A stretch of DNA of 64,000 nt from Bathelium albidoporum (lineage: Eukaryota > Ascomycota > Dothideomycetes > Trypetheliales > Trypetheliaceae), in the NCBI GenBank assembly GCA_021031095.1, contig JAGFVP010000121.1:1-64000 (forward strand). Reading direction: 5' to 3'. Under the pieces are notes generated by a model. It was not told where the DNA came from. It saw only the letters and a list, made by a program, of their open reading frames with translations, and did not search any database. Of the stretch, positions 1-9,979 are shown one piece after another. Positions within the stretch are counted from its first letter, which is position 1, and the number at the start of each line of letters is the position of its first letter. A program made the position numbers and the translations under genes.

Positions 1-758
1 GGCGGAGGGAGGAGGGGAGGCTGGAGGGAATTGATGCGTGAATTGAACAGTTGGGGTATGTGGTGGATGGGTATTCGGGAGAGCGTTGACGCCAGCGGCA
101 AGGGGGCCGCCAAGCATGGTGGAAGGAGCGGTGGATTGGATCGTGGTCAGTGTGGTGGTCAAAGAACGTTCTGAATGGTTGGGCGAGGAGAAGGTGCTGT
201 TGCCCGCGCCTTCGTTGGAGCTGACGCCACCACCGATGGTATTGCTCGTACCTGCCTTGGATTGCCCAGTGTCGGAGCTAATAGTTCCATTATTGGTTGC
301 TACAGTAGGTGCTGCCGATCGATTACTGGACAACGGCGGCTTGCGTTCTTCTCCAGCTCCATCTTCTGTTGTAAAGCTGTTTCGAGCATTTGATATTGGA
401 GTGATTGAAATTTGTCCGTTGGCACTGCTAGCAATCGATGGTCGATGCAGGTAGCCCGACTCCGGATACGGATTGTTTTTGAGGCTGCCGTACTTTTTGG
501 ATTTGGAGGGCGAATTCGAAGCATCCTTTTTCGATGCTGTAGGCGCATTGTCGGACGAGCTCTTCTTCGTCAGCTTCTTCACCCACGAAGAAAAGGGGCG
601 TCTGCGAGAGTGCCGGTCTGTGATGCCTTCGTTAGAATGTGTGGCCACGATATTGGAAGACGCTTGAAAGTTTGATAGACCAACATGTGGAAACAGTATC
701 CTAGAAACTTGTTGAACTCACCGTGCGGTCGATGTGAGGCTTCAGCAGTCGCCATCAT
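1..758 (-). CDS. Conserved fungal Ser-rich protein, 5' part only (gene runs off the left edge)
   Basis: Exon 1 is 722-758 and exon 2 starts at 662 and runs off the window. The 59-bp intron (663-721) has a GTGAGT donor. The visible protein opens with MMATAEASHRPH, then has a basic patch RRRPFSSWVKKLTKK, a Ser/Asn/Lys-rich stretch, SKAGTSNTIGGGVSSN and SLTTTLTTIQSTAPP. From memory, these match a Pezizomycotina protein that databases often label 'Ca2+-modulated nonselective cation channel polycystin'. No membrane segment is visible in this part and the function is unknown, so I treat that label as unsupported. Start: two ATGs in tandem, 758 and 755. The plus-strand ORFs over 86-675 are shadows of this low-complexity exon. 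Confidence 0.72.
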
Positions 759-1769
759 AACGAGTCCAAGTGACAGGGGGCCTCTTCGCGACGGAAAGAC
801 GAATGTCACTGCTCTGGCTTGGGAGATGCACACCCTGGAGGACCGAGTGCAGACCTTACCTCTGATGCGACAGCTTAGACTCGCGAAGTGGTTGGACTTG
901 ATCCTGTCATTGGACCAGAGGAAGCACAAAGGTAGAAGGGGTAAGGTAGAGAAATCTGGAGATTGTTGTTGTTGGCTTTCAGGGTCGGCTCGACGGTGGC
1001 ACGGCTCGGTGGCTTGGGCGTGCCGGGCCGCCGAGCACGCAACGCCCGCTCATTCTGTCACTCCGATGAGGGTAGCCATGAAGAGAAATAGAACCAGTCC
1101 TTCATTGGTCGGTCTTTAAGGCGTGCAAAAAGAGATCAATCAAGCAATTTTGGACAGTTCAGTAACATTACTTCCATTTATACGATCACGTTAACGAGCG
1201 CCGGTGGTGAGTTGCCACAGGTAATTGTATCTTGGTAGCTCGTGCGTTACCTTAGATACTTTCTGAGTTCATCTTTGCACCTTTCTCGTAGGCCATGCTA
1301 GGTATTTCTTGGTCTATCAGCCGCATTATTCAGCTTTTGACCTTTCGCTGCATAATTGACTAATCAGGAGGGTCAGGCTATTTTTTTTACTGAATCTCAT
1401 TATACAACGTTCACTTAGCAAGGGTTCCCCCTGCTGCCACAAGGTTCTCGTCTAGGTTCAGCTGTTTGGACAGCGAGGTGTTGGTGCACGCTGTTACGGT
1501 CGACAAAGTAGATCTTGAAATACGATGTATAGCAATCTGACTATGCCTATCACTTGATAGAGTCAAGGATATCGAAGGTGCTTCCGCTTGTCCGCCTTTT
1601 TCTCACGTTCTGTTCGGCCAGATTTGCCGAAGCATTAGTTGCATATGCCACGTTTGCTATATGGTGCTGAATCCCAAAGAATATAAATAGCGAAGGTTTA
1701 CGTGCACAAATTGCGCGGAATTTTGCTTCATTGAAAACCATCAAGTTTCGTATGCTCTAAGAGCTTGAT
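759..1769. other. Intergenic, no supported gene
   Basis: The left end is the upstream region of the Ser-rich protein gene. A plus-strand ORF at 685-1119 partly overlaps that gene's first exon and has no recognisable protein features. I see an oligo-T run near 1381 and nothing else I can support. Confidence 0.5.
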
Positions 1770-2540
1770 ATGAAGCCCTCGGTGTTTCGTACGCTGCTCC
1801 TATCCAGCTTTGTAGCTGCCGTTCCTCACCCTCAGAATTCTGGAAATAGCTCCCAACATACTTGGGGTATCAATACCTTTAAGACAATGGAGTTAGTCAA
1901 CCTTCACATCAGGGCTTGACAGGAAATTCCAGTTCTAATGTGGTTTAGAGATTTCATGGGAAATCCCAGTCAAAGAAAATATAGATATTCGAGGCCCATG
2001 ATCAAATATGACGAAGGACAACGTGACCTAGAGCCTCCTTATTTCCCTGCGTCCGTTTGTAATCCCAATGAGGATGATAATATCAATCCTTTCGACAGTT
2101 TTACCACACTGGGCGATACTACATTCGAGTTTCAACGAAGAGTTGAATACATGTATTGGACAGCCAAGGATGGCGCCTCATATTATAACACGCCGGCTTA
2201 TAGGTGGTGTGGAGACAACGAGCTGTGCCTTGATGGCATTCGGCTCAACGACAATATGCCACCGATAGCTTTCTGTGTTTCTCACTACTCTTTGCTAATC
2301 CTCACCAATGCAATTCTATCAAAATCAAACATGTCTGCTCTGAAACAGAGCGGGCGAAAGTACCTGCCAGCCAACGACCCCTGGGAGCATTTACCGTATC
2401 ACTGGCACAACGTGTATGCAACGCTCACGGGCCAAGACCCTCTTCGAACTACCAATTCATCCGGCTCATCTCACTCGGATGAGCCATCCCAGTCCTGGAA
2501 TAACTTGTTAGAACTGGAGAAGCTGATAGTCGAAAGCTAG
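1770..2540 (+). CDS. Hypothetical small protein, possibly secreted (two-exon model)
   Basis: The open frame 1938-2540 encodes 200 residues rich in Tyr, Trp, Asn and Asp, and I recognise no domain. An ATG at 1770 opens a good secretion signal: MKPSVFRTLLLSSFVAAV followed by a polar stretch. A 66-bp intron at 1867-1932 (donor GTATCA, acceptor TTCCAG) would join this leader in frame to the long frame. The join is an inference; the obvious earlier acceptor ending at 1920 leads to stop codons. If correct, the protein is 232 aa with two cysteines close together (WCGDNELC). It could also be a relic or a chance ORF. Confidence 0.35.
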
Positions 2541-3915
2541 GTATACGATGTGTAGAGCATGTGGTTATAAACGCCACTATTGATGCAGGAATCCCTCCGA
2601 AAGATCCTTCCGTTGGTGTGAGTTGTGGAGATGACGCGTAGGTGATACGAGCCAGTTGGAACTAAAGGGCCCTACGGATGGCATTCGTGATGTATTCAGA
2701 ATCCATTACTGTAGTTTCAGGCATCTTCTGACTTCTGGTAGAACGGGTACTAGTATATAGGTTTTTCTCTCATACGTACATGTAATATGAAGTGGTAGCT
2801 GAAATATTTTTCTGCTCAACGGCCTTTATTTCAATTGTTGTGCGTGATCACCCTAGGGTATTACAGGCCTGTCTTATTTGAGGCCTTCGTGAGCTCAGCA
2901 CTCTGCGCTCAGAGTGCAGAGCCTTATTACAGTGTTTACTCTAGTCATTGGTCCAATTCTGGTTGGCATTGACGTTGGATGTTGTACCCTAAAAATGGAT
3001 ATCAGTATGATACTTTCCTCTGTGACTGCTGGTCTCGTTACTACCTTCACCCTGAGTACCGGTCACACTGAATGAATCAGCTACGAACCCCCTTGAGGTT
3101 TCGGCGTTAGCCTGGGTATGCAACAGTTCGGACTCGCCGCGCAGGCTGGTGCAACCATTGAAGACGTAACATTCGTCTTGACGACCATGTCTTCAGCCAG
3201 ACATTGGTCGACGTAGTCAGTTCATCGGTCGCGCAAGAACGTATTCGCGAGATATGCCCATGCAAGAAACCTTACGTATCCACTTGTCTAACCCATCACT
3301 CGGCGCATTCGCGAGTATTGGCGCCGTGCAGTTGCGGTCGTTTGTGCCCAATCGAGTACTGCCGCAAAGTCTCGAGGTTTGTTCCAGAGTGCGAACTGCT
3401 CATTTCGTGTGTGTCAATCCTTGGAGCTTTGTTGATGGATTGGAGGGAGTGGAAATAAGGAGGGGAAAAAGGTCAAGGTTAAGAAGACAGAGACCAAACC
3501 CCAAGAGATCGAGGACACCGAAAATGAAGGGTCGACAGCAAAATCAACAACACGACCAAACTATACAAATTGTTGGAGGTGTGACTGCTTCACTCCAGTA
3601 GGACACCGCCTCCTCAAGATACGGGACAGGACAGGACGGATATAATTGATCGAACACACCGTACACAGACATACTAGCTCAATACATCATCTCACAGTGG
3701 ATCAACAACTCAAGAGGTTGGGGAACCCTGCTCTGTCTGCGTATACTGTTTACTAGAACCAACAGGCTGCAGCTTATTGAACAGCGTCGAGTACAGATGT
3801 ATCATGCCGCTGCTTTCATTTCTTTTGCTGATGACTTATGACGGTCACTAACCTGAACTGGACAAGGGAGAGGCAAATCGTGTCCAATAGGGTTGTTGCC
3901 CGATTGTAAAAATTC
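2541..3915. other. Intergenic, weak short ORFs only
   Basis: Overlapping frames at 3204-3601 give Cys-, Arg- and Lys-rich proteins without recognisable domains. A GGACAGGACAGGACGG microrepeat lies near 3622. A small perfect hairpin at 2898-2917 is listed separately. The right end is the 3' flank of SFM1. Confidence 0.45.
2898..2917. repeat. Perfect 8-bp inverted repeat with 4-nt loop
   Basis: GCACTCTG, loop CGCT, CAGAGTGC. An overlapping arrangement (CTCTGC...GCAGAG) follows directly. It lies about 360 bp downstream of the hypothetical gene. It may be a chance hairpin or part of a 3' end signal; no function can be assigned. Confidence 0.5.
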
Positions 3916-4756
3916 TCAGATCAGTTCGTTCAGATTTTTGTCTGCATCTCGTTTTATCAAGTCGAGCAATCCCTGCATCAATTAGCAATCGACAATCCTA
4001 CATTACTTGAGTTTACTTACCTCAGGCATAATCGGATGCCCTGTGTTGTCTTGTATGTAACGGAAAGGCATTTGAGTGGTTTCGTGCTTGCTGAGGACCA
4101 GGTTCGGTTGATCGACGTATGTTATTTCAGACAGTGGTTCTACACAACTAAGATCAGAATCGCCGTTGCCATCTGTGGTTTCTGAAAGTACTTTGATCTT
4201 GTATGACCAGTCTCGTGGCTCGGACCGCTGTATCGGTCGTCATTTGCACCGGACCCAATCGTCGGCCTTCAAACCCCTTTTTCCGGAGTTCCGACGTTCG
4301 ATCTACAACGGTGAGCATTGCTCTGGTGCAAATTTAAAAGCAGCGTCTTGCCTCGTGGGGGATCATCGCCTCAGTAATTGAGTCAGTATTCCATGAAGTG
4401 CCTCGCCATACGGGAAAGGACTGAATACCCAAGATACCCCCAAACAAGAAAACGTCAAACATCTGGGCATCCTCCGGGCTCAGCTCCTTCTGTGCACTGG
4501 GGTCCAAAAGACAAATACGAGTCTGGTCCTTTGCGAAGAGCGTTTCCACGCTCTGGTGTTCAATCTCTACTCCAGGATTGCGGGTCAGGGTGCAGGGTAG
4601 TGACAACGACGGCGATACAAAAGACAACATAAAACGCGAGCCGACGGCGTGGCATTCATTGGCAATGGTTGCGTACTCAAGCGCTGACCAGGCTTCAAGT
4701 TCATGATCCAGGTGCTCCACAACGTAGATTTTTCGAGATCCTGCCTTTGGAGCCAT
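3916..4756 (-). CDS. SFM1: Sfm1-type SPOUT protein arginine methyltransferase, frame broken in exon 3
   Basis: Sfm1 methylates an arginine of ribosomal protein uS3 in yeast. Model: exon 1 4756-4429, exon 2 4369-4352 (only 18 nt), exon 3 4302-4021, exon 4 3972-3916. Family landmarks in order: KIYVVEHLDHELEAWSALEY, ICLLDPSAQKELSPED, FDVFLFGGILG, DDPPR (the microexon), RTSELRKKGFEGRRLGP, QMTTDTAVR, then SKHETTQMPFRYIQD and MPEGLLDLIKRDAD. Intron 1 (4370-4428) is GT-AG, intron 2 (4303-4351) is GC-AG (GCAAGA) and intron 3 (3973-4020) is GT-AG. In exon 3 the frame shifts by one nucleotide near 4194-4198: conserved sequence on each side lies in different frames, and no plausible intron joins them. 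It may be a pseudogene or an assembly indel. The start MAPKAGSRK at 4756 fits the family; in-frame ATGs also lie upstream. Confidence 0.8.
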
Positions 4757-5933
4757 GGACCTCTTGTTACTGTGGTAATTTACGTCAATATCTACCTCGC
4801 AAGAAAAAGGGGCATTTGCAATGGTGAAAGGGGGCGTTAATATGTGGTCGATATCGCACGGGTGAAAGGGTGACATCAATATGTGATCTGTGTCGCTACT
4901 GTTGATGAAAACTAGAAGTAAAATCTCGTACCCTTCTTAGACGTATGGACTTGCTTGCAGTGTGCAACGGTACTATTTCGTTAACCGCGGAGGCAAGCAA
5001 GCTCAAGCAGCAAACTCAAGACACTATGGATGCCAGTATTCAGACGAATGCTCGAAGTATCGATTCTGTAGAGACTCATAGGCAAAAACCGTATTTGCTT
5101 GCAGGAGACAAGTCAGTGCATGGATGACGAAAGGGTTGGACTGATATCAGCTACACATATTGGTAGCATGATAGTCCAAAGTGGAGACCAAGACGTGGGA
5201 GAAGGAAGAGCTAAAAGTACGCTAGCTTTGAAAAAGTGCGCTCGTCTCCCAATTCAATTGTGTGCTGCAGTCTCTGTGAAGACCGCCGCGTGATCCCGGA
5301 AGCTTCATAGAATGGATCGCCGAAGCTGTCTTTCTGTCTCCACAATTGACCACGCCTTACGATCCTCTCATGCTAGATCACTATCATATGCATGATCAAT
5401 ACCTGATCCAGGGCCAATTCTTTGTCACAAGAGCTTTCACGGTCGACTCGAACCTCCTTTGCAAATCAAGAAAAGCAATTTTTTGCGGTACCATATCTGG
5501 AGCCTCCCACAGGCGATGCCACCGCACATTGAGCTGCTAGATCCTGGGCTAATATACTTCCGGAGTGTCCCGCTATTCTCAACTTAAGCTTGCTCCAAAG
5601 TGCCTTGACCCCTTGAATTCCGTCTGCTTGTCAGCAACGCCGTTGCGGGGTCAATCTATTTTGGCGTCGGGTATCCCGGTCAGTATTTACGAGGTCGACC
5701 TCACCAGCAACCAAACGTCAACCTCCTTCATCAGCATCACGGTCAAAGACGATACTTCCCAAGCTCACTCGCATCGGCACATTCCAAAAGAAGTCAACGA
5801 CCCAGTAGCTTATACTGCGTGACGTCTTCGCGCGACCTACTCCACCGAACTGGTGAAGCGGGAGTGCCAAAACAAAGACAGGCGACAATAAAACTTGGCC
5901 AAGCTTCCACCGCCTGCTCCAGCACTTTCAACC
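4757..5933. other. Intergenic, no supported gene
   Basis: This separates the divergent SFM1 and igo1 starts. Plus-strand ORFs of 60-85 codons at 4945, 5099, 5346 and 5565 have no recognisable content and I could not splice them into a convincing protein. A decayed gene cannot be excluded. Confidence 0.45.
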
Positions 5934-6510
5934 ATGGCATTGAATCCCCATCAGCGAAACAAAGTTGATGTTAGCGTGAGTCAAGCATACATATACCCCA
6001 GGAGCAGAAACGAGTTGCTAATGGGTCAAGTCCATGTCTGAGGAGGAGCAGAAACTGTTCCGCCTCTACGGCAAGCTGCCAAGCAAGAAGGATCTCTTGC
6101 AGAACAAGCTTAAGGTATGTTAACATACTTCCAACACTTGTCTTACTCCCTAGACCACCCCTAACAAATCCATGCCACAGGGTCAAGAACGCAAATACTT
6201 TGATTCTGGTGACTATGCCCTCTCCAAGGCTGGAAAAGCCTCGGACGTTGGAGTCACTTCGATTGGCCGCGAGCACCCTTCGCCAGAGAACATTCCTCAC
6301 CTAACACAGCAAAACTCCAATCCTGGTAACCCGAGCGTCTCCACTTCATCCAACCCAAATGCGGCAGGGCTGAATCAGGGAGCAACAAGTACGAGCCCAC
6401 CAAACAGTGCCACGAACGCGCCAAGTCAAATTGGAAGCTCACTCAATCCGAGTGTATCAAATACAGGTAACGTGTCTACAGAGGATAATGTTACTCGTGA
6501 TGGCGCGTGA
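5934..6510 (+). CDS. igo1: Igo1/endosulfine family mRNA stability protein
   Basis: Small PP2A-B55 inhibitor of the ENSA/ARPP19/Igo family. In yeast the Greatwall-type kinase Rim15 phosphorylates it on entry into quiescence, and it then protects specific mRNAs. Exons: 5934-5975, 6031-6114, 6181-6510 (151 aa). Introns 5976-6030 and 6115-6180 are GT-AG, with GCTAAT just before the first acceptor. The hallmark KYFDSGDYALSKAG spans the exon 3 start, with the phosphoacceptor serine at about residue 51 in FDSGDY. The preceding EEEQKLFRLYGKLP and KKDLLQNKL are also typical. The C-terminal half is a Ser/Asn/Pro-rich disordered tail. It converges with the MetRS gene. Confidence 0.93.
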
Positions 6511-6902
6511 GCGCAGACGTGCGACATAGGCGCAATACACTTTATTCTGGGGGAGCCTTGGAGTTTGATGGCGAATATGAATTGCTATCAAGGATTTGAT
6601 TCGCTCCAGTGCTAGAGCCTTATGCTTCAAGGCTAGGCTTCTATGGACTGACTGCAACATGTTCGACACTTTTGGCGGCTAACCTCAATATCTGTGGACC
6701 TTGAGTCTCTTTCATTTGCCATCGAGATTCATTGCTCAGATGGGCAAGACTGAGCGTGACGTTGGAGATGTATGTCTAGTGATATACCCAAGTACCCACA
6801 AGTGGTCTTGACGTCTGCATTGACATCCTATCTTCACGAGCGTACGGTATTTACTTTCTCGGAGTATCGGTGAACATCTGAATAGCTCGAACCATTCGAG
6901 CT
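6511..6902. other. Intergenic between convergent genes
   Basis: Shared 3' flank of igo1 and the MetRS gene. No ORF of substance. Nothing recognised. Confidence 0.6.
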
Positions 6903-8982
6903 TCAGTCAGCCTGCAAAGCCGCAGCCTTGACACCTTCTGTGATCGCTCCAGTCTCATCACCATCTTCGTGTTGCTGCTTCTCCTTTTCCATCGCCCGCA
7001 CAACATCCTTACCCAACTTCGCCTCTGCAATTTCCTTTTCCGACTTGTCCTCGTCCGCACCTTTGGACTTCGCGGCTGCCTTTTCTGCCTTTTTCTTATC
7101 TTTGGCGGCCTTGTTCGCTAGCCGTTTTGCCTCTTTATCAGCCAGCTGCTTCTTCAGAGCCTCTCCGCCAAACTGCACCTTCCACTCTTCCGCCTTTTCA
7201 GGCTTGATCTGGCTGAACAAGTATTTTGCCTCCCCAAGGACGTGCTTCTCAGGCACTCCACTTTCGGTGATGACATCCAAAGTCCAGGAATCCGGGATTG
7301 GCTGCAACGGGCGGAGGTTAAGTTGATCGAGAATTGCTACCGATGTGGCGGGAAGGTAAGGGGCAAAGATGGCGGAGAGAAGGTAAAGGTGATTCAGGGC
7401 TAGTCCCACGACGGCTGCAGTAAGATCAGGATTTGATTGCGCAAGTTTATTGTCCAAGCGATGAGATTGAAGAAGGAGGTTTCCGTGTGCAGAGATGCGA
7501 ACGGCAGTCTGTAGACCAAGACGCAGCTTGACCGCGTCCAATTGTTGCAAGTAGTCATGTAAAAGCTGGTTCACCTCTTCTGCCCAATTGCAAAGATCTG
7601 AACGCTCGGGAAGAGAAGACGATGAGCTGAGGCGCGAGCGGTAGACAGGAACTACACCATCAAAGACGGGCGACCGAACGTATTTGATGATTCGGTTGCA
7701 AAAGTTGCCAAGGTTGTTGAGTAGTTCAGTATTGTTGGCATCAACGAAATCTCTCCACAGAAATTCGGTGTCGCCACTTTCAGGGCGATGGCTAAGGAGG
7801 TAATACCGGAACACGTCAGGTGGGAGACCGGTCTCTGCAGCACCAGTGCCAAAGACGCCAATGCCTTTGGATTTGGAGAATTTGTCTCCTTCGTATTGAA
7901 GATATTCGGTAGTAGAGAGATGGTGCAGCATAGTCCATTTCTCTCGAGTTCCCAGCTGAGAGGAAGGAAAGACTACCGAGTGGAAAGGAACATTGTCTTT
8001 CCCAAGGAATTGATAAAGTTTTACATTCTCCGGATTGCGCCACCACTGTTGCCATTCGGGGGTATAGCAAGCAGTGATAGACACGTAGCCGATGCAAGCG
8101 TCGAACCAGACATACATGACCTTATCTTTATAGCCCTCGCCAAGAGAGGCTGGTATTCGAGTCCCCCATTTCAAATCGCGCGTAATTGCACGAGGCCTCA
8201 AGCCCTCGTTGAACCAATTCTGTGTAATTGTGATACCGTTTGAGGACCAAGCACCATTGGCTTGTGCCTGACGACTCCATTTCTCGCATTCTGGCTGTAG
8301 CTTATCAAGGCTAAGGAAAAGGTGTTTGGTGTCACGCAGTTTTGGCGTTGCGCCGTCGACTTTACATCGGGCATTGATGAGTTGAGTGGGTTCAAGAAGC
8401 CTACCACATTTGTCACATTGGTCGCCCCGGGCACCAAGATCGTGACAGCTCGGGCACTCTCCCTCAACGAATCGGTCTGACAGGAATGAGGAATGCTCTG
8501 AGACTGTTTTCAGCTACCGATCATTCGTTTGTTTATTTGTCAGTTTGCTCGAATCGGAGCATACCTTCGCAATACAAATGTGACTCTGATTTCTCCTCCA
8601 GCAGTCCATTCTGGTGTAGTTTGAGAAATATATCCTGGGCGATTTCTGTTTGTTGTTGCGTAGGAGTTCTTCCAAAGATGTCGAACCCAATATTGAACCA
8701 CCTGTACACATCCGAATGTATCTTATGATACTTGTCACACAGCTGTTGTTCGGAGAGGCCTTCTTCTCTTGCTTTGACTTCGGTTGCGGTGCCGTACTCA
8801 TCTGTCCCACAGACGAAAAGTGTGTTGTAGCCCCTCGCTCTGGAATATCTCGCAAAGACATCTGCCGATAGCACGCTCCCAACAATATTTCCCAAATGCG
8901 GCACGTTGTTCACATACGGCAAAGCACTTGTGATGAGGATATTCTTTTTTCCTTCCTGTGGAAGGATTTTCCCCTCTCCCAT
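6903..8982 (-). CDS. MES1: Methionyl-tRNA synthetase, cytosolic type
   Basis: Class I synthetase that charges tRNA-Met for initiation and elongation. Exons 8982-8565 and 8476-6903 (663 aa), with one 88-bp GT-AG intron. The HIGH-type motif is HLGN at residues 29-32, after ILITSALPYVNNVP. A zinc knuckle follows (CPSCHDLGARGDQCDKC), then YVWFDACIGYVS and the KMSKS-type loop as KFSKSKG. The anticodon-binding helical domain occupies the C-terminal third. The end is a Lys/Glu/Ala-rich tail of about 90 residues. The first ATG at 8982 gives MGEGKILPQEGKKN with no mitochondrial leader. It shares a 320-bp divergent promoter with LTO1. Confidence 0.96.
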
Positions 8983-9302
8983 GGCAAATGCATATATCAC
9001 AAAGGCGACTGATCAATCCTCAATCGATTCGAGCGGTACGTATCTGGTTCTGGGTTATCGCCCGATCGGAGTGCGGCTGGCGGTGGTCCGAATTTGGGCA
9101 GTTGGAAAGTGCTAGTATAAGGTAAGTTCTGGTATCTGGTTTGCGGGTGTCAGCACCTTATAGCTGTCGTATCAGTCACAGCTGGAGTGCCAGAGCATGC
9201 CACCCCGCGCTAGTTCTCAGTCTGGCAAGGCTCGCGCCCGTCTTGATTCAACCTGTTGCCCAAGATTGCAGCTTTGAGAGTGCTTGCCTGATTATTGTCA
9301 TA
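8983..9302. promoter_or_regulatory. Divergent promoter of MES1 and LTO1
   Basis: Only 320 bp separate the two start codons, so both genes must take upstream control from this stretch. I found no consensus motif that I would defend. An in-frame ATG for LTO1 at 9141 is probably untranslated leader, because family similarity starts after 9303. Confidence 0.6.
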
Positions 9303-9845
9303 ATGGAGTCACACAGTTTGGACAGCATTCTGGAATTAGAGGATGAATATTACAAGGAAGGCCTTCGATTGGGCAAAGAAGATGGCGAGCGAGCAGGCCG
9401 GATCGAAGGTCGCGCTTTTGGCCTACAAAAAGGGTTCGAGAAATATGCGGAACTTGGCCAGCTTTCCGGTATGGCCGCCATATTGCAAGCCCGGCTACCC
9501 ACTGAACAAACGCGCAATGCGAACGTCTTGAAGCCTCTATCGAGCGAATGTTTGTTGCCTAAACTGCAGTCCAGTCCCAAGCTTGTGAGACATCTGAAAG
9601 CCCTTCAGGCCCTGGTGGATCCCAAGACGTTGCCTACCCAAAATACAGAAGAAGCCGTTTCTCATTTGGATGAACGCATCAAATCCGCGACCGCAAAAGC
9701 CAAAGTCATAGACGATATTACTGGCGAAGGAGATGCAGGTCAATTCCATCGCAGCCCAGCCATTGTCATCCCTTCCCGTCATGAACACCAAGACAATATG
9801 TCAGAACAAGAACAAAACCCAAACAAGGATGGGGAATACTTCTGA
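9303..9845 (+). CDS. LTO1: LTO1/ORAOV1-family protein with deca-GX3 repeat
   Basis: In yeast, Lto1 works with Yae1 as an adaptor that brings the cytosolic iron-sulfur assembly machinery to Rli1/ABCE1, the ribosome-recycling ATPase. This is a single exon of 180 aa. Near the N-terminus, after LELEDEYYKEG, glycines recur every fourth residue (GLRLGKEDGERAGRIEG, then RAFGLQKG), which is the deca-GX3 signature of the family. FEKYAELGQLSG follows, then a less conserved helical and charged C-terminal part. The start at 9303 (MESHSLDSILELEDEYY) is chosen because it lies just before the conserved region; the frame stays open to 9141. Confidence 0.87.
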   Translation: MESHSLDSILELEDEYYKEGLRLGKEDGERAGRIEGRAFGLQKGFEKYAELGQLSGMAAILQARLPTEQTRNANVLKPLSSECLLPKLQSSPKLVRHLKALQALVDPKTLPTQNTEEAVSHLDERIKSATAKAKVIDDITGEGDAGQFHRSPAIVIPSRHEHQDNMSEQEQNPNKDGEYF

Positions 9846-9979
9846 CGATTGATCTCTTTTCCTTCCTTGTTTAAGGTTCTCTGACTTGCTAGTCTTAAAT
9901 TGACACAGCTATAGCAAGCTTAGGAATATCGTACAGCGATATCATTCCGGGAAGCAAAAATAGTTCATCTGCCTTGGGA

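Noticed and set aside
86..675. Overlapping plus-strand ORFs (122, 72, 87, 64 codons)
   Set aside because: They lie antisense to the low-complexity exon of the minus-strand conserved gene and have no protein-like features.
685..1119. Plus-strand ORF of 144 codons
   Set aside because: Partly antisense to exon 1 and intron 1 of the first gene; no recognisable domain and no convincing promoter or splice structure.
5430..5520. Possible tRNA B-box (GGTTCGAGTC on the minus strand near 5445)
   Set aside because: I could not find a matching A-box or fold a cloverleaf around it.
4945..5822. Series of short plus-strand ORFs as a possible decayed gene
   Set aside because: No conserved block in any frame, and no splice path that links them.
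6928..8243. Plus-strand ORFs within the MetRS gene (132 and 151 codons)
   Set aside because: Antisense shadows of the MetRS exon; composition mirrors the Lys-rich tail.
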